64,000 bases of DNA from Amycolatopsis orientalis DSM 40040 = KCTC 9412 (GTDB lineage Bacteria; Actinomycetota; Actinomycetes; Mycobacteriales; Pseudonocardiaceae): NCBI RefSeq assembly GCF_000478275.1, contig NZ_ASJB01000069.1, forward strand, positions 169,062 through 233,061. The letters are read 5' to 3'. The translations under genes were made by a program, and so were the position numbers. Below the pieces are notes generated by a model that was given only the letters and a program-made list of their open reading frames with translations, was not told the origin of the DNA and searched no databases. Positions 58,901 through 64,000 of this stretch are shown in pieces. Numbering within the stretch: the first letter of the stretch is position 1; every line of letters begins with the position of its first letter.

Positions 58901-59558
58901 CGCGCTACGGCTGTTCACCCCGGTGCTGCGTCCCGACTACGCCCGGATGATGCTGCGCCACCAGTGGCTGCCCGACGTCGTCCGGATCGCGCTCGCGGCC
59001 GGGAACGACGATGTCGCGAGGCAAGCGCTCGAAGTCTGTGCCGAGGAGGCGCGCCAGGAGACCGTGCCCGCCAGGGCCACCGCCGCGGACGGGCGGTGCC
59101 GTGCCCTGATCGACGGCGACCCCGAAGGCGCACTGGCCGCGGCCGATCACTACCGCGCGGTCGGGCGCCCGATCGAACTCGCGGCCGCACTGGAGGACGC
59201 CGCCGAACTGCTCGGCCGCGCCGGTTACCTCGAGTCGGCCACCCAGACGCTCACCGAGGCGTGCGAGGTACTCGGGCCGGTCGGCGCCGCCTGGAGCATC
59301 CGCCGGGCGGAAGGCAGGCTGCGCCCCTACGGCGTGCTGAGCCGCGCCGAGCGGGGCCCCCGGCACGCCGGCACGCTGTCACCGCTGGACCTGCGGGTCG
59401 CCCGGCTGGTGGCGGCGAAACTGTCCAATCCGGAGATCGCCGCCGAACTGAGCCTGCCGAGGAGAACGGTGCAGTCACTGGTGTCCCGGGTGCTCACCAA
59501 ACTGCACGCCGACTCCCGGCTGACCGTCGGAGACCAGTTACCCAGGCGACTCGCGTGA
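55905..59558 (+). CDS. Large SARP-LAL hybrid regulator (BTAD, AAA, TPR-like, LuxR HTH)
   Basis: A 1217-residue protein combining an N-terminal winged helix and BTAD (VELLGPPRAWIDDVELKLGP ... AVWGEAAP), AAA domain (Walker A GEPGIGKSELL, Lys317; Walker B LVIDDLHWADEAS), a long helical-repeat region, and a C-terminal LuxR helix-turn-helix (LSPLDLRVARLVAAKLSNPE-type, then IAAELSLPRRTVQSLVSRVL). It thus has DNA-binding motifs at both ends. GTG 55905 has AAAGGGAG upstream. It is likely a master activator; the nearest possible targets are the sugar-binding protein and glucosidase immediately downstream. Confidence 0.9.
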   Translation: MTNGLRVELLGPPRAWIDDVELKLGPTRQRAVFATLAARRGQAIPLGELIAAVWGEAAPASATGSVHTYVSGLRGAIRDAGGAAHEMLHSSGSSYVLRLDPDALDVGLFEQETAAARRLLAHADQRGAAARLTTALDRWRGEAYSGISGPFAETERVRLTELQLSATELRATALLGLGDHRELVAELAALIQRHPLRESLYETLMRALYAGGRQAEALTVYRDARRVLRDELGVEPGRPLRELHQRILDGTEKPVAGTKKAALRIVPPPVAKAIERGGPAYLPGRARQVGRLDGFVTDLLAGRGRPVWIEGEPGIGKSELLIAGLAGAGARGCQLAWTAADELQQRFPLQVIMECLGVHHGSADPAKAKLAGALHTEPTHGNWGPADPVLSTVDKLLALVDETCAAGPLVLVIDDLHWADEASVLLWQRLAAATRQLPLLLVAATRTGHGRHDLAQLRRGVEARDGEIMPVEVLTDDEIAAVFEVILAAKPGPSLRPLIHRAAGNPLYARELAHDLVRTGSLRTKAGVAEVTLDGTENAPRSLLAAVGRTLDCFDPATTEILRTVSLLGAEFAVEDVAALTGKTPLEVLRELEPATTAGVIEYAGDKLAFHHPFQRQALYDGIAESARAALHRRAAEALARAGAPIKRVAEQLAAEPAPVDPWLVGWLTGNHVAVSNRAPRIAVDLLRGALASPVPTREQREILIAALVRVLFRLEQAPEAEAGQAVEIVRDKADLAEMRHILAALRYRRGETPGAIEALADTADDPSMPELWRTRTRTLLANFRRGALADLDETERIARSLHAEAAEAGERYPAAHAQQTLWLVHSIRREHDRALIAVDAALETAGDEAELATLRFDLLDNRLFTLQNLDRLAEADATLRAGYATAARHGLPTGPQVSAAVHYFWTGRWDEALAELDSVTEDGPAITFNGVRDEGAAALLLHGVAALIAGHRDERVSVRAHLDAAEAHSPSNPAERESCDFYLAAQAMAAEQRGRLDDALRLFTPVLRPDYARMMLRHQWLPDVVRIALAAGNDDVARQALEVCAEEARQETVPARATAADGRCRALIDGDPEGALAAADHYRAVGRPIELAAALEDAAELLGRAGYLESATQTLTEACEVLGPVGAAWSIRRAEGRLRPYGVLSRAERGPRHAGTLSPLDLRVARLVAAKLSNPEIAAELSLPRRTVQSLVSRVLTKLHADSRLTVGDQLPRRLA

Positions 59559-59584
59559 ACATCACCGCCCGACCGAGGAGAACC

Positions 59585-60844
59585 ATGACCCGCCTGCTGG
59601 CCGGACTGACGGCCGCCGTGTTGCTGCTCACCGCCTGTTCGGGCCAAGCGGAATCCGGCGGGCCGATCAAGCTCACCGTCGCCACCTTCGGCGAGTTCGG
59701 TTACGAGAAACTCTTCGACGAGTACGAGAAAGCCCATCCGGGGATCACGGTCGAGGGCCGGGTCGCCGACTTCGAGACGCACCACCGGCAGCTCGCCACC
59801 GGTCTCGGCGCCGGACGGGGCGCCGCGGACGTCGTGGCCATCGAGGAGCAGTACCTTCCCAAGTTCCGTCAGTCGAAGGACAAGTTCACCGATCTCTCCG
59901 AATTCGGCGCACAGAGCCTGCGAGCGGGCTGGCCGACCTGGAAATGGGACCAGGGCACCGCCGACGGCGGGAAGTTCGTGATGGGCCTCGGCACCGACAT
60001 GGGCAGTCTCGCCCTGTGCTACCGCCGCGACCTGTTCGCGAACGCCGGACTGCCGACCGACCGCGAGCAGGTGGCCGCGCTGTGGCCCACGTGGGAGAAA
60101 TTCGCCGAAACCGGTGCGCGGTTCAGCACGGCGACGCCGGACGTCAAGTTCGCCGACTCGGCAGGCACCATCTACACGGCGATGCTCAACCAGGGCGAGG
60201 AGAACTACTTCGCCAAGGACGGCGACAAGTTCGTCGGCGACACCAACCCGAACGTGCGCAAGGCCTTCGAGCTGGCGGGCGGGATGGCGCTGAAGAAGGA
60301 GACCGCGGCCGTCACCACCTTCACGCAACCGTGGACGGTGGCGATCAAGCAGAGCCGGTTCGCCGCGATCACCTGTCCCGCCTGGATGCTCACCCAGATC
60401 GAACAGGCGGGCGGCCCGGAACTGGCAGGCAAATGGGACGTCACCTCGGTACCGGGCGGGGCGGGCAACTGGGGCGGATCGTTCCTGACCGTCCCGAAAC
60501 AGGGCCCGCACCGCAAGGAGGCGTACGACCTCGCCGCCTGGCTCACCGCGCCCGAGCAGCAGAAACGGATCTTCCTCGAAAGCGGGCTCCTGCCGAGCGC
60601 GCAGGGCGCCTACCGGGACGGCGCGGTGCTTTCCCACACCAGCGAGTACTTCAGTGACGCGCCGGTCGGCAAGCTCTTCGCCGCCTCCGCCGAAGCACTG
60701 CGGCCGAACTACCGCGGCCTGCGCGACGGCGAGGTGCGGCCGGTGTACGGGCACGCGCTCGGCCGCGTCGAAGAGGGAAGGCAAGCGCTCGACGACGCCT
60801 GGGCCCAGGCCGCGACCGAAGGCCGCGCCGCGGCGGGCAAGTGA
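59585..60844 (+). CDS. Sugar ABC transporter substrate-binding lipoprotein
   Basis: A 419-residue lipoprotein: signal MTRLLAGLTAAVLLLTACSG with lipobox LTAC, then a type 2 solute-binding fold (VATFGEFGYEKLFDEYEKAH, ADVVAIEEQYLPKF, QGEENYFAKDGDKFVGD). It belongs to the CUT1 sugar-binding family, expected to bind an oligosaccharide at the outer membrane face. GAGGAG precedes the ATG. The usual two permease genes are missing; the GH1 gene follows instead with a GTGA overlap. Confidence 0.9.
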   Translation: MTRLLAGLTAAVLLLTACSGQAESGGPIKLTVATFGEFGYEKLFDEYEKAHPGITVEGRVADFETHHRQLATGLGAGRGAADVVAIEEQYLPKFRQSKDKFTDLSEFGAQSLRAGWPTWKWDQGTADGGKFVMGLGTDMGSLALCYRRDLFANAGLPTDREQVAALWPTWEKFAETGARFSTATPDVKFADSAGTIYTAMLNQGEENYFAKDGDKFVGDTNPNVRKAFELAGGMALKKETAAVTTFTQPWTVAIKQSRFAAITCPAWMLTQIEQAGGPELAGKWDVTSVPGGAGNWGGSFLTVPKQGPHRKEAYDLAAWLTAPEQQKRIFLESGLLPSAQGAYRDGAVLSHTSEYFSDAPVGKLFAASAEALRPNYRGLRDGEVRPVYGHALGRVEEGRQALDDAWAQAATEGRAAAGK

Positions 60845-62220
60845 CCGGGGGCGGTGTGACGCGCGCGTTCCCGGCCGGATTCCGCTGGGGCACGGCCACG
60901 GCTGCGTACCAGATCGAGGGTTCGACGACGGCCGACGGGCGCGGACCGTCCATTTGGGACACCTTCACCGCGCGACCCGGCCGGGTACTCGACGGCGCCA
61001 CCGGTGACCCGGCCTGCGACCATTACCGGCGCTACGAACAGGACGTCGGCCTGCTGAGCGAGCTGGGCCTGCCGTACTACCGCTTCTCCGTCGCGTGGTC
61101 GCGGGTGATGCCGGACGGCCGCACGATCGAACCACGCGGCCTCGCCTTCTATGATCGCCTTGTCGACACCTTGCTGGAGCGCGGGATCACCCCGATGCTC
61201 ACGCTCTACCACTGGGATCTGCCGCAGGCGCTGCAGGACGAGGGCGGCTGGCCCCACCGCGATCTCCCCGACCGGTTCGCCGATTACACGCGGACCGTCC
61301 ACAAAGTACTCGGCGATCGGGTCCGGCGGTGGACCACGATCAACGAGCCGTTCTGCTCCGCCTTCATCGGCTACGGCAACGGCGACCACGCGCCGGGGAT
61401 CCGGGACGCGGGCACCGCGCTGGTCGCCGCGCACCACCTCCTGCTCGCCCATGGCCAAGCGGCCCAGGCGCTGCGCGCGGACGGCGGCGACGAGCAGGAG
61501 GTGTCCATCGTGCTCAACTTCGCCCCGGTGCTGACCGATGTGGACGATGCCGCGCACCGCGAGGCCGCCCGTAAGTTCGACTTCCTGCACAACAGGTTCT
61601 TCCTCGACCCGCTGCTGGGCCACGGCTATCCGACCGAGTTGCTGGCGGATCTGGCGCATCTCGGCACCCTCGAACCGGCGATCGCCGACGGCGATCTGGA
61701 GATCATCGCCCAGCCTCTGGACGTCCTGGGCGTCAACTACTACGCACCCGTCCGCGTGGTCCCGCTCGACGACCCCGAGGCCGTCAGCAACTGCCCGCTG
61801 CCCGGCCTGCGCGGTATGGACGTCCGGCCGCCCCGCGGCGAGCTGACCTCGCTCGGCTGGGAACAGCGGCCGAAGTCCTTCACCGAACTGTTGCTGTGGC
61901 TGCGCGATCACTGCCCCGGCCTGCCGCTCGTGATCGCCGAGAACGGCGCCGCCTTCGAGGACGAGGTCGTGGACGGGCGCGTGCACGACGTGAAACGCGT
62001 GCGGTACTTCGCCGAGCACCTCGCCGCCGTGCACGACGCGATCGAGCGCGGCGCCGATGTCCGCGGCTACCTTGCCTGGTCGTTGCTGGACAACTTCGAG
62101 TGGGCCATGGGATACACGCGGCGGTTCGGCCTCGTGCACGTCGACTTCGCCACCCAGGAACGGGTGGTCAAGGACAGTGGCCGGTTCTTCGCGGAAGTCG
62201 TGGCACGCAACGGTCTCTAG
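60841..62220 (+). CDS. GH1 beta-glucosidase
   Basis: A 459-residue cytoplasmic glycoside hydrolase family 1 enzyme. It opens FRWGTATAAYQIEG, has TINEPF (acid/base Glu) and VIAENGA (nucleophile Glu), and the aglycone-side NFEWAMGYTRRFGLVHVD. It releases glucose or a related sugar from beta-glycosides. GTG 60841 overlaps the stop of the binding protein, so uptake and hydrolysis are coupled in one operon even though the channel subunits are encoded elsewhere. Confidence 0.95.
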   Translation: MTGGGVTRAFPAGFRWGTATAAYQIEGSTTADGRGPSIWDTFTARPGRVLDGATGDPACDHYRRYEQDVGLLSELGLPYYRFSVAWSRVMPDGRTIEPRGLAFYDRLVDTLLERGITPMLTLYHWDLPQALQDEGGWPHRDLPDRFADYTRTVHKVLGDRVRRWTTINEPFCSAFIGYGNGDHAPGIRDAGTALVAAHHLLLAHGQAAQALRADGGDEQEVSIVLNFAPVLTDVDDAAHREAARKFDFLHNRFFLDPLLGHGYPTELLADLAHLGTLEPAIADGDLEIIAQPLDVLGVNYYAPVRVVPLDDPEAVSNCPLPGLRGMDVRPPRGELTSLGWEQRPKSFTELLLWLRDHCPGLPLVIAENGAAFEDEVVDGRVHDVKRVRYFAEHLAAVHDAIERGADVRGYLAWSLLDNFEWAMGYTRRFGLVHVDFATQERVVKDSGRFFAEVVARNGL

Positions 62221-62276
62221 CGGTTCTGGACCCGACGTCGCCGGAAACTGTCGGTGGCCGGTCGTATGGTCTGAGC

Positions 62277-63515
62277 GTGGAAACTCTCAACGCCACTGTG
62301 GCGCTCTTGAAGGAAATCACCGAGCCGGATGTTTTGAAGGAGGTCAATGCCGCGTTGGATTCGTTGGAGGACAAGGATGCTGTCGCCGCGGCCGTAGTGG
62401 CGTCGGAAGGGATCGCACGGCTGGAAGCGGTCCGGTTCCGCGCCCTGGGGCAGCTGAGCCGTCATCGTGGCGGCGCGTCGAGCGTCGCACAGGAGGTCGC
62501 GTTCGAGTTGTCCATTGTGGATGGTCATGCGGCTGGGCTGGTGGCCACGGCGGAGGCGTTGACGACACGGCTGCCGCGGACACTGGGGCTGCTGGATCGC
62601 GGTCTGGTGGGCGGTTACGGGGCGATGAAGGTCGCCTCGGCCACCGCGTGGCTGTCCGACGAAGACGCCCAGGCGGTGGATGAGGTGCTGCAAGACCGGT
62701 TGCCGGGCCGAAACTCCGAACAGATCCGGAAAGCGGCGAACCACGCGGCGATGATGGCCGACCGCGACGGCGCGGCGAAACGCGTGGAGCGGCATCGTGC
62801 CGGCCGTCGCCTCTCGCTGCGCCAAGGAGAGACGGGGGTGGCGTCGATCGAGGTCGAGGACGGCCCCGTCGAGAAGGTGGCCGCCGCGTACACGCGGATC
62901 GACCGTGAAGCACGCGCGCTCAAGACCGGCGGGGAGACGCGCACCCTGGACCAGTTGCGCGCGGATGTGGCCCTTGATCTCCTGCTCGGCGGCCAAGGCG
63001 GAAGGAGTGAACGGTCCGAGGTGTTCCTGTACATGGACCTGAACACCTACCTGGGGTTGAACGACGACCCGGCCGAGCTGGCCGGGCACGGGCACATCCC
63101 GGCGGCGTTGGCCCGGCACATCGCCGGCGGGCCGGACACGGTGCTGCGGCGGATCATCACCGACCCCTTGTCCGGGCAGGTGCTCGACCTCGGCCGCGAC
63201 CGGTATCGGCCCACCGCGGGATTAAGCGAATTCGTGCGAGTGCGGGACCGCGAGTGCCGAAGACCCGGCTGCCACCGCGTCGCCCAGGCCTGCGACCTCG
63301 ACCATTCCCTACCGTGGCAATTCGGCGGCCATACCGCCGATACCGAGCTGGTCAGCTTCTGCCGCCGCGATCACCGGTTGAAGGACGAACCCGGCTGGAA
63401 CTACCACCTGGGCCCGGACGGCACTCTCACTGTCGCCACGCCCACGGGACACAGCTACGAAAGCACACCACCTCCGCTGCACGAACCCCGGACCGAGGAA
63501 CCGCCACCGTTCTGA
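62277..63515 (+). CDS. DUF222 / HNH endonuclease-domain protein (13E12-like)
   Basis: A 412-residue protein with an N-terminal DUF222 region and a C-terminal HNH motif (CRRPGCHRVAQACDLDHSLP then FCRRDHRLKD). The family includes the REP13E12 proteins of mycobacteria and is present in many near-identical copies in actinomycetes, often close to repeats; cellular role is unsettled. GTG 62277 is chosen because the family homology starts at ETLNATVALL. A repeat array begins directly after its stop. Confidence 0.9.
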   Translation: METLNATVALLKEITEPDVLKEVNAALDSLEDKDAVAAAVVASEGIARLEAVRFRALGQLSRHRGGASSVAQEVAFELSIVDGHAAGLVATAEALTTRLPRTLGLLDRGLVGGYGAMKVASATAWLSDEDAQAVDEVLQDRLPGRNSEQIRKAANHAAMMADRDGAAKRVERHRAGRRLSLRQGETGVASIEVEDGPVEKVAAAYTRIDREARALKTGGETRTLDQLRADVALDLLLGGQGGRSERSEVFLYMDLNTYLGLNDDPAELAGHGHIPAALARHIAGGPDTVLRRIITDPLSGQVLDLGRDRYRPTAGLSEFVRVRDRECRRPGCHRVAQACDLDHSLPWQFGGHTADTELVSFCRRDHRLKDEPGWNYHLGPDGTLTVATPTGHSYESTPPPLHEPRTEEPPPF

Positions 63516-64000
63516 AGCATCGCCGGAAAACGACGACGGTGCCTTGTTCGCGAGGATGCCATCGGCGGAGGGCTGGTTGCCGAAATATGGCCGTGACTCG
63601 ACTACGACGTCGTCCACTCGCGATCTTGCAGTGCCACGTCGTCACCCCCATGTTGTGGCCTGAGAGCGGCTACGGAATCACTGCCACTCAGGGGCGTCGC
63701 CGAAAAACGACTATGGCCCGGCAACAGAGCGAGGCCCGGGATCCCAACGCGTCCGGCGGCCACAACATCCGCCACCCGGCCAGGCGACGAGATGCTGTCG
63801 CCGAAATATGGCCATCACTCGAGCACGAGGACGCAGCCCAAAGTCCCCGCAGCCTGCGGTCACCACACGCAGCCACACAACAAGGCGCCATCGCCGAAAA
63901 ACGACCATGCCCCGGCAACAGAGCGAAGCCCGAGACCCCAACCCGACCAGCGGCCACAACATCCGCCACCCGCCCACGCGACGACATACTGTCGCCGAAA
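63516..64000. repeat. Alternating repeat array running off the window end
   Basis: Motif A (TCGCCGAAAAACGACNATG) at 63520, 63697 and 63892 alternates with motif B (TCGCCGAAATATGGCC) at 63577, 63798 and 63992. From 63697 a two-motif unit of about 195 bp repeats (A2-A3 195 bp, B2-B3 194 bp), with shared inner text such as CCCGGCAACAGAGCGA and GGCCACAACATCCGCCACCC. Open frames here follow the repeat and have no family match. I regard the stretch as non-coding. Confidence 0.75.

Noticed and set aside
63516..64000. Possible CRISPR array
   Set aside because: Repeats are 16-20 bp with two alternating forms and intervals of 57-120 bp that are themselves repeated, and no cas genes are present.
1..64000. 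tRNA, rRNA, integrase and transposase genes
   Set aside because: None was seen on either strand by reading for conserved arms, domains or terminal inverted repeats; a dedicated scan (tRNAscan, ISfinder) would be decisive.

Overview
The window is a stretch of very GC-rich actinomycete chromosome. Frequent GTG starts, SARP/LAL regulators, GAF-ANTAR proteins, DUF6292, a PopR-like regulator and dispersed hairpins point to a pseudonocardial genus such as Amycolatopsis. That placement is inference from gene content. There is no rRNA, tRNA, transposase or CRISPR array, so this looks like chromosomal accessory and metabolic DNA.

Layout. 0-2.7 kb: start of a GntR regulator divergent from a myo-inositol catabolism pair (Cgl0158-type aldolase-like protein, methylmalonate-semialdehyde dehydrogenase). 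2.7-5.2 kb: amino-acid permease divergent from glutaminase. 5.2-6.8 kb: four small proteins. 6.9-8.9 kb: LysR/MBL-fold pair and a 58-residue peptide that resembles a RiPP precursor. 9.2-12 kb: an atypical glutamyl-tRNA synthetase, then a heme-oxygenase-like protein with a small membrane protein. 12.1-14.7 kb: small proteins, an ArsR remnant, a secreted protein and a TetR regulator.

14.9-23.9 kb is the most coherent system. Six minus-strand genes, each overlapping the next at stop/start codons, encode two kinds of secreted or anchored binding protein followed by the T, A and S parts of an ECF transporter. The binding proteins resemble the two halves of vertebrate transcobalamin: an alpha-toroid protein and two small beta-domain-like proteins. 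A further secreted alpha-toroid gene is divergent. Between them lie two back-to-back cobalamin riboswitches, one for each direction. I read this as a vitamin B12 capture and import locus.

24-33 kb: LAL regulator; QsdR-like regulator divergent from a cutinase with PET-hydrolase-type residues; a complete branched-chain-amino-acid-type ABC transporter. 33-35.4 kb: GAF-ANTAR signalling genes. 35.5-38.1 kb: fumarylacetoacetase operon with a MarR regulator. 38.3-38.5 kb: four hairpins in a row. 38.6-42.8 kb: DUF1989/OYE/deacetylase operon and a convergent PucR regulator. 42.9-45.7 kb: membrane pseudokinase, an active ClpP coupled to a ClpP whose nucleophile Ser is Ala, and a PopR-like regulator. 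45.8-53.7 kb: regulators, stress proteins, a broken pentapeptide gene, an MFS exporter, a four-EF-hand protein and two LuxR regulators lacking the phospho-acceptor Asp. 53.8-62.2 kb: two AfsR-like regulators, a sugar-binding lipoprotein and a GH1 glucosidase. 62.3-64 kb: DUF222/HNH protein followed by an alternating repeat array that runs off the window.

A 44-bp palindrome occurs eight times between 6.8 and 47.7 kb. In four cases it supplies the stop codon of the preceding gene. A second hairpin family (GAAGG...CCTTC) marks other gene ends.
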